From CAYJBP01 sp964368605 (GTDB lineage: Bacteria > Bacillota > Dehalobacteriia > UBA4068), in assembly GCA_964368605.1 (NCBI GenBank), contig CAYJBP010000021.1:1-28306 (forward strand): DNA of 28,306 nucleotides, read 5' to 3'. The notes below the pieces were generated by a model. The model searched no databases, was not told the origin of the DNA, and saw only the letters and a list, made by a program, of their open reading frames with translations. Positions 1-7,802 of the stretch are shown piece after piece. Every line of letters begins with the position of its first letter. Within the stretch, counting starts at the first letter, position 1. Made by a program: the position numbers and the translations under genes.

Positions 1-2738
1 ATCGTCCTTTAAAATCGCTTTCCGATATGCTTAAAGGTAAGCAAGGGCGTTTCCGTCAAAACTTGCTCGGTAAAAGGGTAGACTATTCGGGACGATCGGT
101 TATTGTGGTTGGCCCGGAATTAAAAATGCATCAATGCGGTTTGCCTAAAGAAATGGCCTTAGAGCTATTCAAGCCCTTTGTAATGAAGCGCTTGGTGCGC
201 GATGGCCATGCCCATAATATCAAAAATGCCAAACGCATGGTAGAACGGGTAAGAGGCGAAGTTTGGGATGTATTAGAAGAAGTTATTAAGGATCATCCCG
301 TTTTGCTCAACCGTGCTCCTACCTTGCATAGATTGGGCATTCAGGCCTTTGAGCCGGTATTGGTAGAAGGTCGTGCCCTGCAAATTCACCCCTTGGTTTG
401 CGCCGCCTATAATGCCGACTTCGACGGCGACCAAATGGCTGTCCATGTACCTTTATCGGTAGAGGCGCAGTCCGAAGCCCGTATTTTAATGCTATCGGTA
501 AATAATATCTTAAACCCCAAAGATGGCCGCCCGGTGGCAACCCCCACCCAGGACATGGTTTTAGGATCCTATTATTTAACCGTAGAGAAACCGGGCGATC
601 CGGGCGAGGGCAAATGCTTTGTTGATTATGATGAAGCCTATAATGCCTATATTAACAAAGATATTACCCTTCATTCTGCCATCTATGTTACTAAGCCCGA
701 GGGTTGGGACATGGTTTGGAGCAATAAAAGTACCGAAAAGCCCTTTGAGCAATATGAAGATGGCCGCTATAAGCGCTTTAAAACCACTATCGGCCGCTTA
801 ATCTTTAATTATGAAATCCCCATGCAAAAAGAAATGGGCTATTATAATGGCACCGTAGACAAAAAAGTTTTAGGCTCGATTGTCGATCGCTGCTATCGGC
901 GGATGGGTATTTCGATGGCCGCCGAATTATTAGATGGAATTAAAGCTTTAGGCTTTAAATACTCTACCCGTGCCGGTATTACAGTTGGTATCGCCGATAT
1001 TAAAGTTCCGGCCGCTAAAAAAGAAATTATGGCTAAAGCCGAAGAAAAAGTTTTGGCCATTGATAGCTTCTTCCAGCAAGGTATGGTTAGCGAGAATGAT
1101 CGCTACAACGAAACCGTTAAGATTTGGCAAAAGGCTACCGATGATGTTACCAAGGCCTTGATGAATAGCCTAGATCCGTTTAACCCAATCTTTATGATGG
1201 CCAATTCCGGTGCTCGTGGTAATGTTCAGCAGATTCGTCAGTTAGCCGGTGCTCGTGGTTTGATGGCCGACCCTTCCGGCCGCATCATCGACTTACCTAT
1301 TAAGGCTAATTTCCGCGAAGGCCTAACCGTTTTGGAATTCTTTACATCCACCCACGGTGCCCGTAAAGGTTTGGCCGATACCGCCCTAAGAACAGCCGAC
1401 TCCGGCTATCTTACCCGCCGCCTGGTCGATGTAGCCCAGGATGTAATTGTCCGCGAGGATGATTGCGGCGATACTCGAGGTATTTGGGTAGAGGAAATTG
1501 CCAATATCGAGCCTTTAACCGAAAGAATAGAAGGCCGAGTTTTAAATATTGATGTAGTAAATAAAGAAACCGGCGAAATTATCGCCGCTGCCGGTCAAAG
1601 CCTGCATATTGAGTTAGCCCAAGAAATCGAAGATTATTTGGCTACCTTACCCGAGGCCGAGCGCAAGGTAAATATCCGTTCGGTACTTACCTGCCGCACC
1701 CAATATGGTGTTTGCCGCACCTGCTATGGCCGCAACTTGGCCACCGGCGATGCGGTAGATATTGGCGAAGCGGTCGGTATTATCGCCGCCCAATCAATCG
1801 GCGAGCCTGGTACTCAGCTTACCATGCGTACCTTCCATACAGGCGGTGTTGCCGGTGATGATATTACCCAAGGTTTGCCCAGGGTAGAAGAGCTATTCGA
1901 GGCTCGCAAGCCTAAAGGCCAAGGCCTTATCTCCGAAACTGAGGGTATTGTTAAAATTGGTGAGGAAAAAGGACGTCGTGCCATTAAAGTTATGGGCTTA
2001 GGCGAAGAAGCCAATTTGATTAAAGGTGAATATTTTGTATCTTATGGTTCTACCCTTAAAGTTAGCGATGGCCAGCAAATTGAGGCCGGCGACGAATTAA
2101 CCGAAGGTTCGGTTAACCCCCATGATTTATTGGCGGTTAAAGGGGTACGAGGCGTACAAATGTATTTGCTGCGTGAAGTACAGCGAGTTTATCGCCTCCA
2201 AGGCGTTGACGTAAATGATAAGCATATCGAAGTTATGGTACGCCAAATGCTTAAAAAAGTTAAGGTGGACGAATCGGGCGATACCTCATTATTACCCGGA
2301 GCCTTAGTAGATAGCTTTGATTTTGAAAGAGCCAATCAAGAAATGCTCGAAACCGGCGGTGAACTGGCCACGGCAAATGCCATGCTTTTGGGTATTACCA
2401 AAGCATCATTGGCTACCGATTCCTTCCTATCGGCAGCTTCATTCCAGGAAACAACCAGAGTTTTAACCGATGCCGCTATTAAAGGTAAGGTAGATACCTT
2501 GCTTGGTCTAAAAGAAAATGTTATTATCGGTAAACTTATCCCGGCCGGTACCGGCCTTAGCCGTTATCATGATATTTGGGTAAAAACCGAAGAGGAAATC
2601 GAGGCCGAAAAATTAGCTTTTGATGCCGAAGACGAAGAAATTATTAAATCATTAAGCGAAACCTTAAATAGTATGGAAAAAGATATTTCAATTTTATCAA
2701 ATACTATGCAAGAAAATATTGACACTGATATAGATTAA
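1..2738 (+). CDS. rpoC: DNA-directed RNA polymerase subunit beta' (5' end outside window)
   Basis: Largest catalytic subunit of RNA polymerase. The reading frame is already open at base 3 and has no start here, so the gene enters from the left; 911 residues are visible. The active-site motif NADFDGDQMAVH, whose three aspartates hold the catalytic magnesium, lies at about 411-446. The trigger loop (GEPGTQLTMRTFHTGG) is at about 1800-1848. The second zinc site is made of the cysteine in DDCGD (about 1463) and the C-X6-C-X2-C cluster at about 1690-1725. The last 40 or so residues form an acidic, weakly conserved tail. That tail also contains the -35 box of the next promoter. rpoB would be expected immediately upstream, outside the window. 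The family assignment is certain. Confidence 0.98.
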   Translation, partial: RPLKSLSDMLKGKQGRFRQNLLGKRVDYSGRSVIVVGPELKMHQCGLPKEMALELFKPFVMKRLVRDGHAHNIKNAKRMVERVRGEVWDVLEEVIKDHPVLLNRAPTLHRLGIQAFEPVLVEGRALQIHPLVCAAYNADFDGDQMAVHVPLSVEAQSEARILMLSVNNILNPKDGRPVATPTQDMVLGSYYLTVEKPGDPGEGKCFVDYDEAYNAYINKDITLHSAIYVTKPEGWDMVWSNKSTEKPFEQYEDGRYKRFKTTIGRLIFNYEIPMQKEMGYYNGTVDKKVLGSIVDRCYRRMGISMAAELLDGIKALGFKYSTRAGITVGIADIKVPAAKKEIMAKAEEKVLAIDSFFQQGMVSENDRYNETVKIWQKATDDVTKALMNSLDPFNPIFMMANSGARGNVQQIRQLAGARGLMADPSGRIIDLPIKANFREGLTVLEFFTSTHGARKGLADTALRTADSGYLTRRLVDVAQDVIVREDDCGDTRGIWVEEIANIEPLTERIEGRVLNIDVVNKETGEIIAAAGQSLHIELAQEIEDYLATLPEAERKVNIRSVLTCRTQYGVCRTCYGRNLATGDAVDIGEAVGIIAAQSIGEPGTQLTMRTFHTGGVAGDDITQGLPRVEELFEARKPKGQGLISETEGIVKIGEEKGRRAIKVMGLGEEANLIKGEYFVSYGSTLKVSDGQQIEAGDELTEGSVNPHDLLAVKGVRGVQMYLLREVQRVYRLQGVDVNDKHIEVMVRQMLKKVKVDESGDTSLLPGALVDSFDFERANQEMLETGGELATANAMLLGITKASLATDSFLSAASFQETTRVLTDAAIKGKVDTLLGLKENVIIGKLIPAGTGLSRYHDIWVKTEEEIEAEKLAFDAEDEEIIKSLSETLNSMEKDISILSNTMQENIDTDID

Positions 2739-2747
2739 TGATATAAT
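2719..2747 (+). promoter_or_regulatory. Consensus vegetative sigma-factor promoter overlapping the rpoC 3' end
   Basis: A perfect TTGACA (2719-2724) is followed after exactly 17 bases by a perfect TATAAT (2742-2747). The -10 box is preceded by TG one base away (2739-2740), which makes it an extended -10 element. About 40 bases of AT-rich sequence lie upstream and could serve as an UP element. The -35 box is inside the rpoC coding region and the -10 box starts just after its stop codon. The predicted transcription start is near 2754. It should drive the rpsL-rpsG-fusA-tuf genes. Strength is inferred from consensus match only. Confidence 0.88.
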
Positions 2748-2753
2748 ACTAAA

Positions 2754-3029
2754 GTACGCTCTTTAAGGAGGGCTTATCTAAAGATATTTGGCCAGCTTAA
2801 AGGCTAAATTTACGGATTAGCAGAGCGAAGCTAAAAATTTTGCGGCAGGAATTTTTTAATAGTGTATGCTGCCGGTTCGCCGGGTAATTATTAAATCATC
2901 CCTTATTCAAAATTAATTAATAATAGTAGCAATCATCAGTGCATAGCTCTAGCTGGGCTTATGATGATTGCTGCTATTCGATGTTTGTTAACAAGTTTAT
3001 GATAAAAGGCTCGGAAGGAGGTGGCTGGT
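2754..3029 (+). promoter_or_regulatory. Structured 5' leader upstream of rpsL
   Basis: This noncoding gap of about 275 bases contains no credible gene but several hairpins. A nested stem is formed by 2757-2762/2822-2827 (CGCTCT/AGAGCG), 2778-2781/2817-2820 and 2786-2793/2802-2809 (ATTTGGCC/GGCTAAAT), leaving an AAGGAGGG segment unpaired. Two mutually exclusive stems follow: CGGCAG 2843-2848 with CTGCCG 2869-2874, or CCGG-TTCG-CCGG at 2872-2883. A long rod hairpin occupies 2922-2978. No T-run follows any of them, so a leader is more likely than a terminated small RNA. The GGAGG for rpsL is at 3017-3021. Function is unknown. Confidence 0.6.
2922..2978 (+). repeat. 57-base inverted repeat, long rod hairpin
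   Basis: AATAGTAGCAATCATCA (2922-2938) pairs with TGATGATTGCTGCTATT (2962-2978) over 17 pairs, one of them G-T. Inside, GCATAGC (2941-2947) and GCTGGGC (2952-2958) pair around a TCTA loop with one mismatch. The stem is far too long to be accidental. It lacks a T-tract, so it is a poor intrinsic terminator. RNase III processing or protein binding before rpsL are possible roles, but these are guesses. Confidence 0.8.
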
Positions 3030-3413
3030 TTGGCTACAATTAATCAATTGGTGCGCAATCAAAGGACAGTTACTGTTAAAAAGTCTACTGCTCCGGCATT
3101 AAAAGAATGCCCGCAAAAACGTGGTGTTTGCACCAGGGTATACACAACAACCCCTAAAAAACCTAACTCGGCTTTACGCAAAGTTGCTCGTGTTCGTTTA
3201 ACCCACGGGGTAGAAGTAACAGCTTATATCCCCGGTATTGGTCATAATTTGCAAGAGCACTCGGTAATCTTGGTGCGTGGCGGCAGGGTAAAGGATTTGC
3301 CCGGCGTACGTTATCATATTATTAGAGGTGCTTTGGATACAGCAGGTGTTAATGGTCGTAATCAAGCCCGTAGTAAATACGGTACTAAAAAACCCAAAAA
3401 AGCTAAGAGTTAA
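3030..3413 (+). CDS. rpsL: 30S ribosomal protein S12 (uS12)
   Basis: Decoding-centre protein of the small subunit, lining the A site at the subunit interface. I chose the TTG at 3030, giving 127 residues and the family-like start M-ATINQLVRN, because GGAGG at 3017-3021 is eight bases upstream; the in-frame GTG at 3021 overlaps that site and would add three atypical residues. The conserved loop TTTPKKPNSALRK and the GGRVKDLPG loop, with K88 and D89, are intact. The lysines mutated in streptomycin-resistant strains of other bacteria are therefore wild type here. First gene after the 2719-2747 promoter, 14 bases before rpsG. Length is normal for the family. Confidence 0.97.
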   Translation: MATINQLVRNQRTVTVKKSTAPALKECPQKRGVCTRVYTTTPKKPNSALRKVARVRLTHGVEVTAYIPGIGHNLQEHSVILVRGGRVKDLPGVRYHIIRGALDTAGVNGRNQARSKYGTKKPKKAKS

Positions 3414-3427
3414 AGGGGGGAATAAAT

Positions 3428-3898
3428 ATGCCTAGGCGTGGTAATATAACCAGAATAGCAGTGTTGCCTGATCCGGTTTACGGTGGTACTGTTTTGACTA
3501 AATTTATTAATCAAGTAATGCTTGATGGTAAAAAAGGCGTTGCCGAATCGATTGTATACGGTGCTTTTGATATCATTAAAGAAAAAACCGGCCAAGAGCC
3601 GATGGAAATTTTCAATAATGCCCTTAAAAATGCTATGCCGGTGCTAGAAGTTAAGGCTCGCCGTGTAGGTGGTGCTAACTATCAAGTACCGATCGAGGTT
3701 CGTCCCGATCGCAGACAAGCATTGGGTATCAGATGGTTGGTAATGTTCGCTCGTAAAAGAAATGGCCACAGCATGCGTGAAAAATTAGCTGCCGAATTAA
3801 TGGACGCTGCTAATAATACCGGCGGGGCCGTTAAGAAAAAAGAAGATACCCACAAAATGGCCGAAGCCAATCGTGCTTTTGCCCATTATCGTTGGTAA
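3428..3898 (+). CDS. rpsG: 30S ribosomal protein S7 (uS7)
   Basis: Primary binder that nucleates assembly of the 3' major domain of 16S rRNA (the head) and lies next to the E-site tRNA. The 156 residues match the family length. The start MPRRG and the helical core ending in KMAEANRAFAHYRW are characteristic. AAAGGGGGG precedes the ATG. In E. coli this protein represses its own operon by binding the rpsL-rpsG gap; here that gap is only 14 bases and cannot hold a similar site, so any such control would have to act elsewhere, for example in the leader upstream of rpsL (inference). Confidence 0.98.
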   Translation: MPRRGNITRIAVLPDPVYGGTVLTKFINQVMLDGKKGVAESIVYGAFDIIKEKTGQEPMEIFNNALKNAMPVLEVKARRVGGANYQVPIEVRPDRRQALGIRWLVMFARKRNGHSMREKLAAELMDAANNTGGAVKKKEDTHKMAEANRAFAHYRW

Positions 3899-3915
3899 CT
3901 TGCGGAGGAAAGATA

Positions 3916-5988
3916 ATGCCCAGGAAATATCCATTGGATAAATGCAGAAATATCGGTATCATGGCTCATATCGATGCCGGTAAAACTACTACCACCGAAA
4001 GAATTTTATTTTATACCGGTAAAGTTCATCGCGTTGGTGAGGTTCATGATGGCGCAGCTACCATGGACTATATGGTGCAAGAGCAGGAAAGAGGTATTAC
4101 TATTACCTCGGCCGCTACCACATGTTTTTGGCGTGATCATCGGATTAATATCATCGACACACCCGGACACGTTGATTTTACGGTAGAGGTTGAACGCTCT
4201 TTAAGAGTATTAGACGGTGCGGTTGCTGTTTTCTGTTCGGTAGGTGGCGTAGAGCCGCAAAGCGAAACAGTTTGGCGCCAGGCCGACCATTACGGCGTTC
4301 CTCGTATTGCTTATATCAATAAGATGGACAGAATCGGTGCTGATTTCTTCCGTGGCGTTGATATGATTAAAGATCGCTTAGGTGCCAATCCGGTTCCTTT
4401 GCAATTGCCAATCGGCGCCGAGGATAATTTCACCGGTATTATCGACTTAATCCGGATGAATGCCAATATCTATAAAGATTCCACCGGTAAAGATATCGAT
4501 ATCACCGATATCCCGGCCGAATATATGGAGCAAGCTCAAGAATATCGTCAAAACTTAATCGAATCCATTGTTGAGCATGATGAAGCAATGATGGAAAGAT
4601 ATTTAGAAGATGGCGAATTCACCGAAAAAGAAATCATCGAAGGCGTACGTAAAGCCACTTTGGCCGTACAAATTAATCCCGTACTTTGCGGTTCTTCCTT
4701 TAAGAATAAAGGTGTGCAGCAATTATTGGATGCCATTGTTGATTACTTGCCGGCTCCTACCGATGTTGAAGCCATTAAAGGTGTAGACGAAGATGGCGAA
4801 GATATTGTTCGTAATTCTTCGGATAAAGAGCCCTTCTCGGCCTTGGCTTTCAAAATCGTTACCGACCCCTTTGTTGGTAAATTAACTTTCTTCCGTGTTT
4901 ATTCCGGCGTTTTAACCAATGGTTCTTATGTTTATAATAGCACCAAGGGTAAGCGCGAGCGGGTAGGACGTTTGCTGCAAATGCATGCTAATCATCGTGA
5001 GGAAGTAACCGAAGCCTATGCCGGCGATATTTTGGCCGCTGTTGGCTTTAGGGATACCACCACCGGTGATACCCTTTGCCCGGAAGATAATGTTGTAGTA
5101 TTAGAATCTATGGACTTCCCGGATCCGGTTATCGATGTAGCCATCGAGCCTAAAACCACTGCCGATCAAGAAAAAATGGGTGTTGCCCTTTCTAAATTGG
5201 CCGAGGAAGATCCTACCTTTAAAGTTCGTACCGACCACGAAACCGGCCAAACCTTAATTGCCGGCATGGGCGAATTACACTTAGAAATTATCGTCGACCG
5301 TCTTTTAAGAGAGTTTAAGGTTGATGCTAATGTAGGTAAACCGCAGGTTGCTTACCGCGAAACTATTCGTGGCACCGTTAAAGGTGTTGGTAAATATGTT
5401 AAGCAAAGCGGCGGCCATGGTCAGTACGGTCACTGCGTAGTAGAGTTCTCGCCCTTAGAGGCCGGTGAAGGCTTCCAGTTCGAGAGCAAAATTGTCGGCG
5501 GCGTTATCCCCAAAGAATTTATTGGTCCTGTTGAAAACGGTATTAAAGAATCTTTGGATAATGGTATTATTGCCGGCTTCCCGGTTGTTGATGTTAAGGC
5601 CACTTTGATCGATGGTTCTTATCATGATGTAGACTCCTCTGAGGTTGCCTTTAAAGTTGCCGGTTCGATGGCCTTTAAAGATGCTATGCCTAAAGCCAAT
5701 CCGGTATTGATGGAGCCGATTTTCAAAATCGAAATCCTTACCCCGGATGAATACATGGGCGATGTTATTGGCGATTTAAGCGCCAGACGTGGCCGCATGG
5801 AGGGCATGGAGCCCAGAAGTGGTGTTCAGGCTATTCGTGGTTTTGCTCCGCTTTCGCAAATGTTTGGCTATGCCACCGATTTGCGCTCGCGTACCCAAGG
5901 CCGTGGTACCTATACCATGCAGTTCTCGCATTATGAGGAAGTGCCTAAGAGTGTGGCCGAAGATATCGCCACCAAAAAAGGCTTTTAA
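3916..5988 (+). CDS. fusA: Elongation factor G
   Basis: Cytosolic translational GTPase that drives tRNA-mRNA translocation and, with the recycling factor, ribosome splitting. 690 residues from the ATG at 3916, which sits 7 bases after GCGGAGGAA; an in-frame upstream GTG at 3892 would overlap rpsG and has no site of its own. The P-loop AHIDAGKTTTTERI is at residues 17-30, DTPGHVD is near residue 85 and NKMD near residue 140. The domain IV region (KYVKQSGGHGQYGHC, near residue 500) and the C-terminal domain V follow in the usual order. Lies between rpsG and tuf as in the classic str operon. Confidence 0.98.
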   Translation: MPRKYPLDKCRNIGIMAHIDAGKTTTTERILFYTGKVHRVGEVHDGAATMDYMVQEQERGITITSAATTCFWRDHRINIIDTPGHVDFTVEVERSLRVLDGAVAVFCSVGGVEPQSETVWRQADHYGVPRIAYINKMDRIGADFFRGVDMIKDRLGANPVPLQLPIGAEDNFTGIIDLIRMNANIYKDSTGKDIDITDIPAEYMEQAQEYRQNLIESIVEHDEAMMERYLEDGEFTEKEIIEGVRKATLAVQINPVLCGSSFKNKGVQQLLDAIVDYLPAPTDVEAIKGVDEDGEDIVRNSSDKEPFSALAFKIVTDPFVGKLTFFRVYSGVLTNGSYVYNSTKGKRERVGRLLQMHANHREEVTEAYAGDILAAVGFRDTTTGDTLCPEDNVVVLESMDFPDPVIDVAIEPKTTADQEKMGVALSKLAEEDPTFKVRTDHETGQTLIAGMGELHLEIIVDRLLREFKVDANVGKPQVAYRETIRGTVKGVGKYVKQSGGHGQYGHCVVEFSPLEAGEGFQFESKIVGGVIPKEFIGPVENGIKESLDNGIIAGFPVVDVKATLIDGSYHDVDSSEVAFKVAGSMAFKDAMPKANPVLMEPIFKIEILTPDEYMGDVIGDLSARRGRMEGMEPRSGVQAIRGFAPLSQMFGYATDLRSRTQGRGTYTMQFSHYEEVPKSVAEDIATKKGF

Positions 5989-6026
5989 TTATAAATTGAT
6001 AACAATTAATTGATGGAGGTAAAAAA

Positions 6027-7220
6027 ATGGCTAAGCAAAAATTTGAAAGAAACAAACCCCACGTTAATGTAGGTACCATTGGTCACGTTGACCATGGTAA
6101 AACTACCTTAACCGCAGCAATTACCCAGTGCTTAAGCACCGCAGGCGGCGCTGTAGCTACCGCCTATGACCAAATCGACAAAGCTCCGGAAGAAAAAGCT
6201 CGTGGTATCACGATTAATACCGCCCACGTTGAATACGAAACCGAAGCTCGTCACTATGCCCACGTTGACTGCCCCGGCCACGCCGACTATGTTAAAAACA
6301 TGATCACCGGTGCTGCTCAAATGGACGGCGCTATCTTAGTAGTTAGTGCTGCTGATGGCCCGATGCCCCAAACCCGCGAGCATATCTTGCTCGCTCGCCA
6401 AGTTGGTGTGCCTTTTATCGTAGTATTCTTAAATAAGGCCGACCAAGTTGACGATGCCGAATTAATGGAATTAGTAGAAATGGAAGTTCGTGAGCTATTA
6501 AGCGAATACGATTTCCCCGGTGATGATATTCCGATTATCTCCGGTTCTGCTTTAAAAGCTTTAGAAAGCGCCGGCGTTGGTGCCGATGCTGAGCCGATCT
6601 GGGAGTTGATGAAAGCTGTTGATAGCTACATCCCCACCCCCGAGCGTGATAATGACAAGCCTTTCATCATGCCGATTGAGGACGTTTTCACCATTACCGG
6701 TCGTGGTACCGTTGTTACCGGCCGTGTAGAGCGTGGTCAAGTTAAAGTTGGCGACAAGATCGAAATCGTTGGCTTAAACGAAGAGAGCAAAGAAACCACC
6801 ATTACCGGTGTTGAAATGTTCCGTAAATTACTCGATTATGCCGAAACCGGCGATAATGTTGGCTGCTTACTCCGCGGTGTAGACCGTAATGATGTAGAGC
6901 GTGGCCAAGTTCTTGCTAAGCCCGGCAGCATTAAGCCTCATACCAAATTTAAAGGCGAGGTTTATGTTCTTACTAAAGAAGAGGGTGGCCGTCATACTCC
7001 GTTCTTTAACGGTTATCGCCCCCAGTTCTACTTCCGTACAACCGACGTTACCGGTGTTGCTCAATTACCGGAAGGCGTAGAAATGGTAATGCCCGGCGAC
7101 AATATTCAAATGAATATTGAATTAATCACCCCCATTGCTATTGAAGAAGGTTTACGTTTTGCTATCCGCGAAGGCGGCCGTACCGTTGGTTCGGGCGTTG
7201 TTACCGGTCTTAATGCTTAA
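6027..7220 (+). CDS. tuf: Elongation factor Tu
   Basis: GTPase that delivers aminoacyl-tRNA to the ribosomal A site. 397 residues, the usual length. G1 GHVDHGKTTLTAAI (about residues 19-32), the switch region KARGITI, G3 DCPGHADYVKN (about 81-91), G4 NKADQVDD (about 136-143) and G5 SALKALE are all present. G4 keeps the guanine-specifying NKxD, although the common form in this family is NKCD. Preceded by GATGGAGG. Only one tuf copy is seen here; a second could lie elsewhere in the genome. A stable hairpin follows the stop codon. Confidence 0.98.
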   Translation: MAKQKFERNKPHVNVGTIGHVDHGKTTLTAAITQCLSTAGGAVATAYDQIDKAPEEKARGITINTAHVEYETEARHYAHVDCPGHADYVKNMITGAAQMDGAILVVSAADGPMPQTREHILLARQVGVPFIVVFLNKADQVDDAELMELVEMEVRELLSEYDFPGDDIPIISGSALKALESAGVGADAEPIWELMKAVDSYIPTPERDNDKPFIMPIEDVFTITGRGTVVTGRVERGQVKVGDKIEIVGLNEESKETTITGVEMFRKLLDYAETGDNVGCLLRGVDRNDVERGQVLAKPGSIKPHTKFKGEVYVLTKEEGGRHTPFFNGYRPQFYFRTTDVTGVAQLPEGVEMVMPGDNIQMNIELITPIAIEEGLRFAIREGGRTVGSGVVTGLNA

Positions 7221-7382
7221 TTAGGTTTTTAGGCTAGCGGTGCGCTAGTACCGCTAGCCTTTAAATAGCAGCCTTTGCTGCAAAAAACGATGAAGCGGGA
7301 GGTTGCCTGCCGAACGAGTCGGGAGGGATATTTCCGCCGAGAATTGCCCGTACTTGATATGGGTGAAGAAGGAGGTTTAATA
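7221..7382 (+). promoter_or_regulatory. Structured leader between tuf and rpsJ
   Basis: 162 noncoding bases pack five hairpins. H1 is 7231-7241/7250-7260 (AGGCTAGCGGT, 11 perfect pairs). H2 is 7268-7272/7277-7281. H3 is 7296-7302/7306-7312, with CGGgAGG against CCTgCCG and one G-G mismatch. H4 is 7319-7328/7332-7340, with TCGG and GGGA arms. H5 is 7347-7352/7358-7363. H3 and H4 both begin with CGGGAGG. The rpsJ ribosome binding site GAAGGAGG follows at 7367-7374. H1 is followed only by TTT, so it is at best a weak terminator. No promoter is obvious. Autogenous control of the S10 cluster is a reasonable but untested role. Confidence 0.6.
7231..7263 (+). terminator. Hairpin after tuf, weak or partial terminator
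   Basis: An 11-bp perfect GC-rich stem (AGGCTAGCGGT/ACCGCTAGCCT) with an eight-base loop begins 11 bases after the tuf stop. Only three T residues follow, so complete termination is unlikely. It may instead trim tuf mRNA from the downstream S10 transcript or attenuate it. Confidence 0.4.
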
Positions 7383-7691
7383 ATGGCAGAACAGAAGATT
7401 AGAATTAGGTTAAAGGCTTATGATCATCGTTTGCTTGATCAGTCGGCCGCCAAAATCGTGGAAACAGCCAAAAGAACAGGTGCTTCGGTAAGTGGCCCTA
7501 TTCCTTTGCCCACCGAAAAAAATATCTATACCATACTGCGTTCGCCCCATGTAAATAAGGATTCGAGAGAGCAGTTTGAAATGCGAACCCACAAGCGCCT
7601 CATTGATATTCTTGAGCCAACGCCCAAGACGATGGACTCTTTAATGCGGTTGGATTTGCCTGCCGGCGTAGATATCGAAATTAAGTTGTAG
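7383..7691 (+). CDS. rpsJ: 30S ribosomal protein S10 (uS10, NusE)
   Basis: Head protein of the small subunit that also acts as NusE, pairing with NusB in rRNA transcription antitermination and linking NusG to the ribosome. I chose the ATG at 7383, giving 102 residues (family length) beginning M-AEQKIRIRLKAYDH, because GAAGGAGG stands nine bases upstream. The frame is open further up, from about 7275, but that part encodes a Cys/Arg-rich stretch unlike S10 and lies in the folded leader. The conserved PLPTEKNIYTILRSPHVNKDSREQF loop is split here only for length: PLPTEKNIYTILRSPHVN then KDSREQF. Confidence 0.97.
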   Translation: MAEQKIRIRLKAYDHRLLDQSAAKIVETAKRTGASVSGPIPLPTEKNIYTILRSPHVNKDSREQFEMRTHKRLIDILEPTPKTMDSLMRLDLPAGVDIEIKL

Positions 7692-7802
7692 CGCTTGTTT
7701 AAAAAATATAGGCACACACGGTAGCGTGGGTATCAATATATAACAAGTATGTAAATCCTGCTCGATTGTAGCAGGTTAGATAATGAAACGGAGGTGCGCA
7801 AT
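7692..7802 (+). promoter_or_regulatory. Structured gap between rpsJ and rplC
   Basis: 111 noncoding bases, long for this junction. CTTGTT (7694-7699) pairs with AACAAG (7742-7747) around an inner hairpin whose stem is CACG (7717-7720)/CGTG (7725-7728) with a GTAG loop. A second hairpin is CCTGCT (7757-7762)/AGCAGG (7770-7775). No T-run follows, so neither looks like a terminator. The rplC ribosome binding site CGGAGG is at 7789-7794. A role in translational control of the S10 cluster is conjecture. Confidence 0.45.

Noticed and set aside
2754..2980. Independent small RNA ending at the 2922-2978 hairpin
   Set aside because: No T-run follows that hairpin and the rpsL binding site follows closely, so a continuous leader fits better; not excluded without RNA data.
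5989..6026. lac-operator-like AATTGATAACAATT before tuf
   Set aside because: A short AT-rich palindrome in a 38-base gap within a constitutive operon; most likely coincidence.
7275..7382. N-terminal extension of rpsJ by 36 codons, or a small upstream peptide
   Set aside because: The extension is unlike S10, overlaps the hairpin-rich leader, and a strong GGAGG precedes the ATG at 7383.
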